Part shown: in pieces, positions 32,932 through 41,635 of the stretch
How the letters are laid out: every line of letters begins with the position of its first letter
How positions within the stretch are numbered: the first letter of the stretch is position 1
DNA from: Micromonospora avicenniae
GTDB lineage: Bacteria > Actinomycetota > Actinomycetes > Mycobacteriales > Micromonosporaceae
Assembly (NCBI RefSeq): GCF_900156065.1
Contig: NZ_FTNF01000003.1
Span: 310,001-374,000, forward strand
DNA: 64,000 nt
Direction of reading: 5' to 3'
Translations under genes and position numbers: made by a program
The notes under the pieces: model-generated
Told to the model about the DNA's origin: nothing
The model's database searches: none
The model's input: only the letters and a program-made list of their open reading frames with translations

Positions 32932-34902
32932 TCAGCTGCTCAGGGCAGTGATCGTGAGGGTGGCGCGGTAGCTACCCTTGGCGACCTCGTTCGGGAACTT
33001 GAGGTCGAGGTCGGCACCGAGCTTGGCGGTACCGCGGGCGTGGCCCTGGTCGGCCGCACCGAGGCCGCGCGAGATCGCGAGACCCTGGCCCTGGTCGTCG
33101 TAACCGGAGGCCACCGGAGCACCGGCCGTGGCGCCGGCCCCGGCCGAGATGACCTGCGGCGACCAACCGAGGTACGAGCCGGCGATGGTCTTGTCGCCGT
33201 CCTTGAAGTCGCTCACGTTGGCCGAGATCGACCACGGGGCGAGCGAGAAGCGGCTGTCCGACACGAGGATCGGGTTGATCTTGCCGGTCGCCTCGAAGGA
33301 GAACGCGTCGCGCTCCTTCGCGGTGCCCAGGTCCACCAGGCCGTTGTAGCCGTCGATCGTCCAGCCGAACTCACCGGTCGCCGTGGGCACGTTGACCTGG
33401 ATGTCCTGGCCGTCGCCGTGGTACGGGTGGATCGTCACGTTGTCGACGATCGAACCCACCGGCTGGCCCTCGGCGGTGTTGGTGCAGGAGAGGCCCTTCT
33501 CGACCGCCGCGTTCGGGGCCGCGCAGGTGCCGCTGCGGATGTTCTCCACAACCAGCTTGTCGGACTTCACGCCCACCTTGACGTAGGTGCGGACGTGCTC
33601 CTGGTTCTGCACCGAGTTGAACCAGTAGTTGTTCGGGTTCAGCGGGTCAGGACCGAGGCCGTCGACGCCGGTGCCGGAGTTGTCCGGCTTCTTGATGTCG
33701 TAGTACTTCGAGCCCGAAGCCGAGTTCGCCGTCACGTAGATGACGCCGCCCGGGCCCGGGAACACCTCGGCCGCGCCCGGCTGCTCGGCGGGGTTCTCCT
33801 TCTGGCCGTTCTTGATCGAGTAGCTGCGGGTGTAGTCGTGGTCGTGGCCCTGCAGCACCAGGTCGACGCCGAGCTCGGAGAAGGCGGTGGTGAAGTCCTT
33901 CCGCCGCTGCTTGTTGTCGCCGTCGGTGGAGTGGGTGGCCGCCGAGTAGATGGAGTGGTGGTAGACCAGCACGGTCCACTTCGCCTCGGCACCGTGCTTC
34001 TTGACGACGTCGGTGACGTACGCGACGTGCGCCGCGTCGCCGCCGAGCGAGCCGTCAGTGGGGTTGACGTAGCTGTTGCTGTTGATGTCGATGAACAGCG
34101 TGTCCTTGTAGACGTACCAGAAGTCACCGCCGGAGCGGGTCGCCGAGTCGCCGTTGTAGTACTGGCTCGAACGGTCCGTGTTCGGGGTGAAGTGGTGCTG
34201 CTCCCAGGACTTGCCACCGACGTCGTGGTTACCGATGGTCGCCGCGAGCGGGTACTGCCGCAGCTGGTCGGGCGCGAGGAACGCGTCCCACTGGGCCTCG
34301 TTGTTGGCAGACTCGACGTGGTCGCCGCCGGAGACCAGCATCTCGACGTTCGGGTTCGCCGTGGTGGCGTAACGCAGGGTCTCCGCCCAGCCGGCCTGGT
34401 CCTTCGCGACGTCGCCGGAGGAGCCGATCTGCGGGTCACCGAAGAACAGGAAGTCGTAGTCGCCCTCGAAGTCCTGCGTCTTGAAGGCGTACGCCGTGGA
34501 CCAGTTGCCCTCGGAGCCGACACGGTACGAGTACCCCGTGTTCTCCTTCAGGTTCGTGATCGTGGCGTGCCGGTTGAACCCGGTGGTGGAGGTGTTCGCC
34601 GCGCCGGTGGCGTCGAAGGTGACGGCATCGGCCGGGAACTCGCCGTTGACGATCGAGGCCGTCGGGGCGACCTGGACCTTCTGCGCGGTGTCACCCGAGG
34701 AGTACCAGGTGACGATGCGCTGGGTCTCGTTGGCGCCCACCCCGAGGACGATGCCGCTGTAGGAGGTGGCGTCGGCGGCGCTGGCGGCGGTGGTCAGGCC
34801 ACCGCTGAGGGCCACGCCGAGGCCGAAGATCGCCGCAGCGGCCCCAGTGGCCACGCGACGGCGCACGAGCCGAGAGGCCCGTGCCGAGGTGCTCAGTCTC
34901 AT
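32932..34902 (-). CDS. Secreted purple-acid-type metallophosphoesterase with WxL-like C-terminal domain
   Basis: 656-residue secreted phosphatase. Signal peptide (1-43), an Fn3-like purple-acid-phosphatase N-terminal domain (about 47-140), and a metallophosphoesterase core with Phe-Gly-Asp-Pro-Gln (about 155), Gly-Gly-Asp-His (about 190), Gly-Asn-His-Asp (about 222), His-His (about 314) and Gly-His-Asp-His (about 351). The last 170 residues, with Trp-Ser-Ile near 540 and a beta-strand-rich end, resemble a WxL domain; this is my inference. It would release phosphate outside the cell. ATG 34902 has AAGGACGG. A PHO-box-like direct repeat lies 57 bp upstream. Confidence 0.85.
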   Translation of the reverse strand: MRLSTSARASRLVRRRVATGAAAAIFGLGVALSGGLTTAASAADATSYSGIVLGVGANETQRIVTWYSSGDTAQKVQVAPTASIVNGEFPADAVTFDATGAANTSTTGFNRHATITNLKENTGYSYRVGSEGNWSTAYAFKTQDFEGDYDFLFFGDPQIGSSGDVAKDQAGWAETLRYATTANPNVEMLVSGGDHVESANNEAQWDAFLAPDQLRQYPLAATIGNHDVGGKSWEQHHFTPNTDRSSQYYNGDSATRSGGDFWYVYKDTLFIDINSNSYVNPTDGSLGGDAAHVAYVTDVVKKHGAEAKWTVLVYHHSIYSAATHSTDGDNKQRRKDFTTAFSELGVDLVLQGHDHDYTRSYSIKNGQKENPAEQPGAAEVFPGPGGVIYVTANSASGSKYYDIKKPDNSGTGVDGLGPDPLNPNNYWFNSVQNQEHVRTYVKVGVKSDKLVVENIRSGTCAAPNAAVEKGLSCTNTAEGQPVGSIVDNVTIHPYHGDGQDIQVNVPTATGEFGWTIDGYNGLVDLGTAKERDAFSFEATGKINPILVSDSRFSLAPWSISANVSDFKDGDKTIAGSYLGWSPQVISAGAGATAGAPVASGYDDQGQGLAISRGLGAADQGHARGTAKLGADLDLKFPNEVAKGSYRATLTITALSS

Positions 34903-34958
34903 CAATTTCCGTCCTTTTCGGATGAGAGGTGGTGCGAGAGCGTCCTCAACCTGGCGGT

Positions 34959-34980
34959 GTTCGGTGAACCGATCATGAAT
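34959..34980 (-). promoter_or_regulatory. PHO-box-like direct repeat upstream of the secreted phosphatase
   Basis: Read leftward, two 11-bp units occur in tandem: ATTCATGATCG and GTTCACCGAAC. Known Streptomyces PHO boxes use units of the form GTTCAYC-N4. The second unit matches perfectly and the first in most positions. It lies 57-78 bp before the start codon. Binding by PhoP is predicted, not shown. Confidence 0.5.
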
Positions 34981-35025
34981 GCGGCCCGGCCGGTCGGTAT
35001 CGCGCCCAGGAAGACCAGCGTTTTC

Positions 35026-36243
35026 TCAGAATCCGAATACACGCTGCACGAACCAGAAAAGCCCCATACCGGCCACACCCGCGGAAACTGCGCCCGTGGC
35101 CCAGAGGCCGACCTTCGGCGAGCGCCGGCGCAGCACCGCCAGCAGCGGAAAGACGACGGCGATGATCGCGAGTTGAACGATTTCGATTCCGACGTTGAAC
35201 ACCAGCAGCGACCACAGCAACTGCCAGGACCAAGCCTCGTCGATGCCCAGCGCACCCGCGAAACCCAGACCGTGTACGAGGCCGAAGCAGAACACCACTG
35301 CGAGGCGGAGCCACCCCGCCCGGTCCAAACTGAAGTGTCCGTGGCCCGCCGTTTCCAGATCCGTCGCGTGATTGCCGCGACGCCAGATCCCGAACAGGTG
35401 CCAGGCGGCCACCACGGCGATCGACAGGGCGATGACGGGTTCCACGATGCCCGCCGGTGCGTCGACCAGACCGAGCGCCGCGAGCATGAACGTGACCGAG
35501 TGCGCCAGCGTGAAGCTGGTGGCTGCGAGCACGATCTCGCGCAACCGCCGTGATCCGGCGATGAGCGCCAGCAGGAACAGGATGTGGTCGAGCCCGGTCA
35601 GCAGGTGCTCGGCACCCAGGCGCAGGAACTCCCAGAACCGCTCGTACCAGGTCTGGCCCGTCGAGAAGGACGGGTGCTCGGCGTCGAGGGCGGCACTGCC
35701 CGAGCTGCCGTCCACGTCGTACGTGAGGATCGTCTTGGTGCCCTTGACGTACTCCTCGGAGTCGGGAAAGAGGCCGCTGCGCACCTCGTGTGCGGTGCCG
35801 CTCTCGGCACACGCCCAGTCGAGCAGCATCCCGGCGTACGGCACACCGTCCCGCACGCCGAGGGTGAAGTCGCCGACCTGTGTCGGAGCGCAGGTCACAC
35901 CGTTCGAAGCGACCGAGAAGCGCTTCGTGACGTACCCGACCGCCGACTTCCGGTGGGCGTTCAGCGCCGCGACCATGCCTGCGGCGTCGCGGTCTTCGAA
36001 CGCGGGCTGACCCTGCTTGAACAGCGGGTCGTCCTTCTCGTAGTCGGCGGCCGAGACGAGGAAAAGGTCGTACTCCAGCTCCAGTTTCGTCCGTACGTGG
36101 CCTTCGGCCCCGGCTGTGACGTCGCCGTACACGGTCGACGTGAACCCGTGGGCGAGGGCCGGCCCGGCGCTCAGCAGGGTGATCACCGCGGCGGCGAGCC
36201 CGACGACGGTGACGGCGAGGCTCCTGCGAATACGTTGCGACAT
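35026..36243 (-). CDS. HupE/UreJ-family membrane protein with long exported N-terminal region
   Basis: 405 residues. Signal peptide ending Ala-Leu-Ala-His (1-32), an extracellular region to about residue 205, then a HupE/UreJ membrane domain with its signature Glu-His-Leu-x4-Asp-His-Ile-Leu-Phe-Leu-Leu (about 216-227) and Phe-Thr-Leu-Ala-His-Ser. The family is linked to nickel or cobalt handling, but no such genes are here. ATG 36243 has AAGGAAAG. It lies upstream of, and in line with, the phosphatase gene (120-bp gap). Confidence 0.85.
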   Translation of the reverse strand: MSQRIRRSLAVTVVGLAAAVITLLSAGPALAHGFTSTVYGDVTAGAEGHVRTKLELEYDLFLVSAADYEKDDPLFKQGQPAFEDRDAAGMVAALNAHRKSAVGYVTKRFSVASNGVTCAPTQVGDFTLGVRDGVPYAGMLLDWACAESGTAHEVRSGLFPDSEEYVKGTKTILTYDVDGSSGSAALDAEHPSFSTGQTWYERFWEFLRLGAEHLLTGLDHILFLLALIAGSRRLREIVLAATSFTLAHSVTFMLAALGLVDAPAGIVEPVIALSIAVVAAWHLFGIWRRGNHATDLETAGHGHFSLDRAGWLRLAVVFCFGLVHGLGFAGALGIDEAWSWQLLWSLLVFNVGIEIVQLAIIAVVFPLLAVLRRRSPKVGLWATGAVSAGVAGMGLFWFVQRVFGF

Positions 36244-36421
36244 GCTCTTTCCTTCTGTTGGCCAGTGCACGGTGCATGTCGCGGATGAACGGCAACCGGG
36301 CGATCGACGAACCGTTGGCAAACAAAGACCCAGGTCAGGCCTGCGACTGTCGGTATCCGGCAGGACCTGGGATAGGAAGGAGCCCGCACTTTCCGTACGC
36401 CTCGAGAGGACGACGACCACC

Positions 36422-37093
36422 TTGCGTCCCCCGCTTCGGGCCGTTGCGACCCTGGCCGCGGTCGCCGCCCTGCTCACCGGCTGTGGCTCCGGCGACGACT
36501 GGTCGCAGCCCCGCCCCAAACCCAGCCCCGTCGGCGCCCTCGGCACCGGGTTCGTCGACCCCACCGACCCGCCCAAGCCCGAGGGGACCGTCACGCCGCG
36601 GCCCGGCTCGTGGAACTCGGTCCACCCGCCGAAGGGCTACCGGGTGGTGCTGCTCACCACGGGCGACGACGCCCCCACCAAGGCCCTCGTCAAGGCGGTC
36701 GAGGAATGGGCCGACGACGAGGACGTCGACCTGCGGACGGTGGTCCCCAAGGACGCGCACGACTTCGTGCCGAGCATCGACCGGGCCGTCAAGATGAGCC
36801 CGGACCTCATCGTCAGCGCCGGCAACGACCTGATCGACCCGCTCGCGATGGTCACCGCGAGCCACCTGTCACAGCAGTTCCTCGTCGTCGGCGCGGAGGT
36901 CGCCGAGCCCACCGAGAACGTGACGGCGGCCGACTGGTCAGGCGCGTCGTTCCGGGGCGAAGGGCTGGGCATGTCCTCGACGTACGACGCGAACTCCTTC
37001 ACCGCCGAACGCTGCGCGGCGGCCATCCGGGCGGGCGTGGCGGCCGTGCTCCACGACCTGACCGGCATCGTGATCTGGCTCGACCAGCCCTAG
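36422..37093 (+). CDS. Lipoprotein, periplasmic-binding-protein-like (BMP-type)
   Basis: 223-residue lipoprotein with a lipobox Leu-Thr-Gly-Cys (Cys near residue 22), a Pro-rich linker and a Rossmann-like alpha/beta domain containing Ser-Pro-Asp-Leu-Ile-Val-Ser-Ala-Gly. This is similar to one lobe of BMP-type substrate-binding proteins; the second lobe is missing. The start is TTG 36422 (GAGAGGACG upstream), since no ATG or GTG fits the signal peptide. No transporter genes adjacent. Confidence 0.65.
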   Translation: MRPPLRAVATLAAVAALLTGCGSGDDWSQPRPKPSPVGALGTGFVDPTDPPKPEGTVTPRPGSWNSVHPPKGYRVVLLTTGDDAPTKALVKAVEEWADDEDVDLRTVVPKDAHDFVPSIDRAVKMSPDLIVSAGNDLIDPLAMVTASHLSQQFLVVGAEVAEPTENVTAADWSGASFRGEGLGMSSTYDANSFTAERCAAAIRAGVAAVLHDLTGIVIWLDQP

Positions 37094-37162
37094 CGGTCGC
37101 CGCCCGGTCGGTTTCCGGCGGCCTGCTCCTCGCGCCGCCGGCTCTGCCCGGGCGCCCGCTCG

Positions 37163-37313
37163 CCTCCGGGCCGTGCGGCCGCGCGCCTGGGCCGCCTCCG
37201 GGGCGTGCGGCCGCGTACCTGGGCCGCCTCCGGGGCGTGCGGCCGCGTACCTGGGCCGCCTCCGGGGCGTGCGGCCGCGTACCTGGGCCGCCTCCGGGTC
37301 GTGCGGCCGCGCG
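37163..37313. repeat. 32-bp tandem repeat, nearly five copies
   Basis: The units begin at 37163, 37195, 37227, 37259 and 37291, each opening CCTCCGGG and containing GCGGCCGC. The period of 32 is not a multiple of three, so it does not encode a repeat peptide. Copies 2-4 are nearly identical. It lies between two convergent lipoprotein genes. Confidence 0.85.
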
Positions 37314-37363
37314 TCCCGGGCCGGGAAGCACCGGCTTGCCGAGCGAACATCGTCCGGAGACGG

Positions 37364-37400
37364 CGCTGCCCGGCCGGTGTTGGTCACCGGCCGGGCAGCG
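37364..37400 (-). terminator. Terminator downstream of the LppX-like lipoprotein gene
   Basis: Perfect 16-bp arms (37364-37379 and 37385-37400) flank a 5-base loop, 12 bp after the leftward stop at 37412. Confidence 0.8.
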
Positions 37401-37411
37401 TTCGGCTCTGA

Positions 37412-38248
37412 TCAGTTCCCTGCGGTCAGATCCCCCAGGCCCTTCAGCATCTCGGCCAGGTCGGCCGTCTCCGCCGGAGGCGGCGTGTCGATGTTCACCG
37501 GCTTGCCGTAGTCGGTGTAGTCGATCGTCATGTCGCTCATCGTGCCCATGACCATGTGCGTCCGGCGCGGCCGGTACTCCTCGTCGACCCAGAGGTCGAC
37601 CGTGACCTCCTTGACACCCTGCTTCGCCAGCTGCTCCTCGATCTGCGGCCGCGTCTTGGCGTCGACCTGCCCGAGGTACGTCGCCACCGGGGCGGTCACC
37701 GTGTAGTGGACCGTACGCGCCCCGTTGACCGTCTCCTCGCCGACGACCTTGACGCCGTCGGTGGCAAGCAGCGTCTTGACCTGCTTGGCCGGGTCGACGT
37801 CCTCGAACTGCTTGGAGAAGTCCATCCCCGCCGGGGCGCCGGCGGCGGCCAGGTCGAGCTTCATCCAGCGCTTCCCGTCGGTGTTGGCGCGCTCCGCCTC
37901 CGGAACTTCGATGTAGACGGCGGTGCCGATCATCCGGACCGTCACCGGGGTGCCGTCCGGGCCCGTCGTCTTCATCTCGGCCTTGACCGGGTCACCGAGG
38001 TCCATCACGCCCTGCATCGAGAGCTTCTGACCGGCGGCCGTGCCCTCCATCGCCACGGTCACCGAGTCGCTCTTGTCGGTGGCGTCGATCGTCTTCTGCA
38101 ACGAGCCCTTCAGGTCGCTGGCCAGCAGTTCCAGCACGCTGGGCTGCTTCGGCTCCTCCGACGACCCGGGCTTGGAACCACAGGCGCTGACCGCGAGCGC
38201 GGTGAGCGCGGAGACGGCCACGACGGTGGTCTTCTTCCAAAGTGACAC
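37412..38248 (-). CDS. LppX/LprAFG-like lipoprotein
   Basis: 278-residue lipoprotein with a signal peptide and lipobox Val-Ser-Ala-Cys (about residue 23). A beta-rich domain follows with long stretches shaped like the LppX/LprG fold, which in mycobacteria holds acylated lipids. GTG 38248 with AAAGAAG some 10 bp upstream; the frame is open farther left but lacks a signal there. Function in this organism unknown. Confidence 0.72.
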   Translation of the reverse strand: MSLWKKTTVVAVSALTALAVSACGSKPGSSEEPKQPSVLELLASDLKGSLQKTIDATDKSDSVTVAMEGTAAGQKLSMQGVMDLGDPVKAEMKTTGPDGTPVTVRMIGTAVYIEVPEAERANTDGKRWMKLDLAAAGAPAGMDFSKQFEDVDPAKQVKTLLATDGVKVVGEETVNGARTVHYTVTAPVATYLGQVDAKTRPQIEEQLAKQGVKEVTVDLWVDEEYRPRRTHMVMGTMSDMTIDYTDYGKPVNIDTPPPAETADLAEMLKGLGDLTAGN

Positions 38249-38553
38249 GCGACAACTTCTTTCCCCGACGGATCCTGGGACCACCCCAGATAGACGGGCG
38301 ACACGGTATCCCACCCGGGCGACAGGAAGCGGCCCCGCTCGTGTGCGCCGGGTCCACCCAGGCGGCGGCACCCGATCGCCGGAGCTCGGACGGAGCCGAT
38401 TCCGCGGTGGCCAGGCCCAGCCCGGGGCCGGTTCCGGCTGTTAGGCTCCGGCGACTCCGTGGCCCGAGCGCCGTCCGTACGCCGGTTGGACACCAGCGTC
38501 CCGCAGGCGTGCCCGGGCCTTCCCCCACCTTCTCCATCACAGGGAGGACCAGC
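38249..38553. promoter_or_regulatory. Divergent intergenic region between LppX-like and large secreted protein
   Basis: 305 bp with no coding signal of its own. It must hold promoters for both divergent genes, but no clear hexamers stand out. The rightward gene has AGGGAGGACC just before its TTG start. Confidence 0.35.
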
Positions 38554-40833
38554 TTGGCCAGCCGTCTACTCGTGCGCGCCGGGATCGCGGCCGTCGCCGC
38601 ATTGGCACTCGCCGGGAGCCTCAACCCGCTGGTCGCGGGCCCAGCACAGGCCGAACCGGTCGCGGGGGAGGTGGTGGTTCCCGCCAGTATCTCGCTGCTT
38701 CCGCAAACGGAACTGTTGACCGCGGGGCCGTCCGGCTTCCTGCGCCGGGAGCCCGGGCGTGGTCACCTCTGGACGAGCTACACCGGTCTCGACACCGCGG
38801 TCGACACGGCCGGCACCGATTCCTCCCGCGTACCGGAGTTCGGCGCGGGCTCGGACGTGGTCGCGCTGTACAAGGCGCCCCGGACGGTCACGCTGCGGGA
38901 CATGACGGACGGCCGGTCGCGTACGGTCACCCTGCCCGCCGGCCACTCGTACGTCACCTCACTCGGCTGGACGGTCGTGACGCGTACGGAGAGCCCGGCC
39001 GTCACCTGGCGGCTGCTCGACACCCACGAAGACGGCACCTTCACCCAGCGGGAAGTGACAGGTGTACCGACCGGCATCGAGGGCTGGTACACCGAAGCCG
39101 CCCCGCTCGGTGACCCGCACGGGCAGATCGTGCAGTACCGCATCGGCAGCACGGGGCGGACCGGCTGGCTCGACGCCGATCAAGCGCGGTTCGTGCCGTT
39201 GCCGTACGACTGGCCCGGCACCGGGCGGGCCGTACTCACCGCCACGCACCTGCTCTGGTGGCAGGGCGGCACCGTCTACATCCACTCCCGCGACGATCTG
39301 ACCGCCGCGCCGACGACCGTGCCGCTGACCGGTGAAGCACGGCTGCTGGGCATGGTCGGTGAGACCCTCGTCGTCGCCCGGTACGACGCCACCCTCGGTA
39401 GCTTCAGCTACCTGCGGCCGGTCTGGCGGATCGACGCCGTCGCCCTCGACGGCACCACCGTGAAGACGCTGCTGGCCAGGTCGCAGGGACTGGCCATGCC
39501 CACCCCGACCGGTGGCCTCCTGGTGCCGGGCGGCCCCACCGTGGAGCAGTGGGGCGTCTTCCTCGTCGAGGAGAGCGGCGGGGCGACGATCCGCAGGATC
39601 GCCGACTCGCCGCTCTCAGAGATCAACGCGGTCGAAGGTCTGACCTACACCCAGGGGCGGCTCAACACGCTGGAGTACGACCCAGCGCGGGAGGAACACC
39701 GCCTCTACACCCGCGACATCGGGGTCGCCGGCACGCCCACCATCGGGGAACGCGCCGCCCGCGGTGTCGCCGACAATGGCTGCGCCGTCCCGATCTGCGT
39801 CGACCTCTACGACACGGGCGACGGCCGTACGGTCGTCGCGGGCACCGGCTCCGGCAGTGCCCAGCAACCGCATCTCCTGGACCCGACCCAGTCCCTGCCC
39901 GGCACCCGGATTGTCCCTACCTACACCTACCAGTCGGTCTCCGCCGTCAGTGGTCGGTTCGCCGCGCTGTGGTCGAGCGGCGGCGGCGCCACCTCGGTCA
40001 TCGACCTCGACACCAGGCAGCTGGTCTACCTGACTCCCGCCCAGGTCGAGGCGATGTGGGGCACCACCGCCTGGCTGCGGGACGGCAACCAAGCAGTGGT
40101 GCCTGTCGATGTGCTGACGGGGCAGCGCGGCGCTCCGGTGTGGTTCGGCGACGGATGTCTGCTGCAGGACGTCCAGGCCGTCGGCCGCTGGCTGCTGTGG
40201 CTCTGCGTCGGCGCGACCCCGCGCCAGGGCATTTACGACACGGTCAACAAGACCCAGCTGGCGCTCGACTCCGGGCCGGAATGGCTGTACGCGAAGCTCG
40301 GTGACGGCTTCGTCGTCGTCCCCGGCGGCGAGGACAACCAGCTGAAGGTCGTCGACTTCCGCAGCGGCTCGCCCACGGTACGGACCGCCGACGACCTCTC
40401 GCCGTGGGACCCCTGGGACGTGGACCCGCACACCGGGGTGATCGCTCACCTCGCCGCCGACGGCTCGATCCACCTGGTCCCCAGCGGCGTTCCGGTATCC
40501 CCTCTCGTCCAGATCGACGCCACCGTGGCTACCTCGCTGAACGTCAAGAACGGCGGACAGTGGCGCCCGAAATGGCGGCTGTCCAAGCCGGCCGGCTCGT
40601 GGACGCTCGAGATCAAGAGGCAGACCACCGGCGTGACCGTGCGTACCCTCACCGGCGGCGAGTCGCGCGGCCTGGTGACCACCGCCTGGTCCGGCACCGA
40701 CCGCGTCGGCCGGCAGGTGGAGAACGGCACCTACACCTGGACGCTGACCGCGACCCCGGCAGACGGACAGGGGGCCGCGCTCACCCGCTCAGGAACGGTG
40801 ACCGTCAGCGGCGCGTTCCCGTCCCGGGGCTGA
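38554..40833 (+). CDS. Large secreted protein of unknown function with C-terminal Ig-like (FlgD-type) domain
   Basis: 759-residue exported protein: signal peptide with Ala-x-Ala cleavage near residue 36, about 580 residues of repeated beta-strand-rich sequence that may be a beta-propeller, and a C-terminal domain (about 655-750) reading Trp-Ser-Gly-Thr-Asp-Arg to Gly-Thr-Tyr-Thr-Trp, typical of FlgD-like Ig repeats. TTG 38554 with AGGGAGG. No catalytic motif seen; the propeller is inferred from pattern only. Confidence 0.72.
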   Translation: MASRLLVRAGIAAVAALALAGSLNPLVAGPAQAEPVAGEVVVPASISLLPQTELLTAGPSGFLRREPGRGHLWTSYTGLDTAVDTAGTDSSRVPEFGAGSDVVALYKAPRTVTLRDMTDGRSRTVTLPAGHSYVTSLGWTVVTRTESPAVTWRLLDTHEDGTFTQREVTGVPTGIEGWYTEAAPLGDPHGQIVQYRIGSTGRTGWLDADQARFVPLPYDWPGTGRAVLTATHLLWWQGGTVYIHSRDDLTAAPTTVPLTGEARLLGMVGETLVVARYDATLGSFSYLRPVWRIDAVALDGTTVKTLLARSQGLAMPTPTGGLLVPGGPTVEQWGVFLVEESGGATIRRIADSPLSEINAVEGLTYTQGRLNTLEYDPAREEHRLYTRDIGVAGTPTIGERAARGVADNGCAVPICVDLYDTGDGRTVVAGTGSGSAQQPHLLDPTQSLPGTRIVPTYTYQSVSAVSGRFAALWSSGGGATSVIDLDTRQLVYLTPAQVEAMWGTTAWLRDGNQAVVPVDVLTGQRGAPVWFGDGCLLQDVQAVGRWLLWLCVGATPRQGIYDTVNKTQLALDSGPEWLYAKLGDGFVVVPGGEDNQLKVVDFRSGSPTVRTADDLSPWDPWDVDPHTGVIAHLAADGSIHLVPSGVPVSPLVQIDATVATSLNVKNGGQWRPKWRLSKPAGSWTLEIKRQTTGVTVRTLTGGESRGLVTTAWSGTDRVGRQVENGTYTWTLTATPADGQGAALTRSGTVTVSGAFPSRG

Positions 40834-40869
40834 TCGGCGGCGCCCACCGGCCAGGCCCTGCTCACGCCC

Positions 40870-40903
40870 GGCCGCCCTGGCAGCACCTGCTGCCAGGGCG
40901 GCC
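40870..40903 (+). terminator. Terminator after the large secreted protein
   Basis: Perfect 15-bp arms (40870-40884 and 40889-40903) around a 4-base loop. Confidence 0.85.
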
Positions 40904-41082
40904 GAGCCGTACTCGGGGAAGTGCCGGAGGCGACCCATAGCCGCCCGGCGTGAGCGACCACGCGTACCCCGCCCTCTTCCGCGCCAGGGACCGGTGCAAG
41001 GTCGCCGATTCCGTGGCTGCGGCGCACCCGCCCCGAGAGCCGCGCGCCTCGCCGTGGGGGTCGGGTAGCCTAGGGGGTCGTC

Positions 41083-41154
41083 GGGCCGCTAGCTCAATGG
41101 CAGAGCTGTGGACTTTTAATCCATAGGTTCAGGGTTCGAGTCCCTGGCGGCCCA
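41083..41154 (+). tRNA. tRNA-Lys (anticodon TTT)
   Basis: A 72-nt cloverleaf: acceptor arms GGGCCGC (41083-41089) and GCGGCCC (41147-41153), D stem GCTC/GAGC, anticodon stem GTGGA/TCCAT with loop CTTTTAA (anticodon at 41115-41117), T arm CAGGG-TTCGAGT-CCCTG, discriminator A. CCA is not encoded. Its 3' half is the integration site of the adjacent element. Confidence 0.97.
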
Positions 41155-41156
41155 CT
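41118..41156 (+). repeat. Left att copy (tRNA-Lys 3' half)
   Basis: Identical to 45020-45058 except at 41139 (A, against G at 45041). Comprises the 3' half of the tRNA from the anticodon loop to two bases past the discriminator. Confidence 0.8.
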
Positions 41157-41209
41157 CTTCCGCAGGTCAGCAGCCCTTCATGTGGCCGCTGGAGCCGCGA
41201 TCTTGGCCG

Positions 41210-41230
41210 GTACAGCAGCGAAATACAGCA
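41210..41230. repeat. Candidate integrase arm-type site (left)
   Basis: A 21-bp stretch with internal direct repeat (TACAGCA at 41211-41217 and 41224-41230), matching 44915-44935 with one mismatch. Its position near an att site fits an arm-binding role. Confidence 0.5.
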
Positions 41231-41263
41231 GTAGACCGGTCAGCGATCGAGTGAGGGCGGACG

Positions 41264-41635
41264 ATGACGGACGGACTGGTCGTGCGCAACTCGCGGCTAC
41301 TCGGCTTGTTCACCGAGATCGTCCAAGGCCCGGAGGGGACCCGGCGGGCTGTGGAGGCCGCCGGCCGCGGCATCGCCGCAGAGGCGCGCTGCACGCTCGC
41401 GATACTCGCGGACAAGCTGACCATAAGATCCGGAAGCGCGGACGAATTGCTTCAGAGCGCGCTTGCCTCCGCCGATCGACTCATGGAGCTTGGAGCCATC
41501 GAGGACGACCTGAGTGAGCTGTGGTCCCGCCGCCGAGAAGGCGATCTTGGCGACGACGCCTTCGAGGCGGGCCTCGAGCAGATAATCATGCGCCTGGATG
41601 CCTGGCCCGGATCCTACTCACGCGAGCTCAGCTGA
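41264..41635 (+). CDS. Small protein of unknown function in the element
   Basis: 123 residues, no recognised domain, predicted mostly helical and acidic at the C-terminus. ATG 41264 with a G-rich region upstream. Converges on the integrase fragment with an 8-bp overlap. Might be an excisionase-era passenger. Confidence 0.5.
   Translation: MTDGLVVRNSRLLGLFTEIVQGPEGTRRAVEAAGRGIAAEARCTLAILADKLTIRSGSADELLQSALASADRLMELGAIEDDLSELWSRRREGDLGDDAFEAGLEQIIMRLDAWPGSYSRELS

Noticed and set aside
32902..35553. 883-codon open frame opposite the phosphatase and DUF916 region
   Set aside because: Antisense shadow; the minus strand encodes a phosphatase with full motifs.
37163..37313. Possible CRISPR array
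   Set aside because: The 32-bp units are directly contiguous, so there are no distinct spacers, and there are no cas genes.
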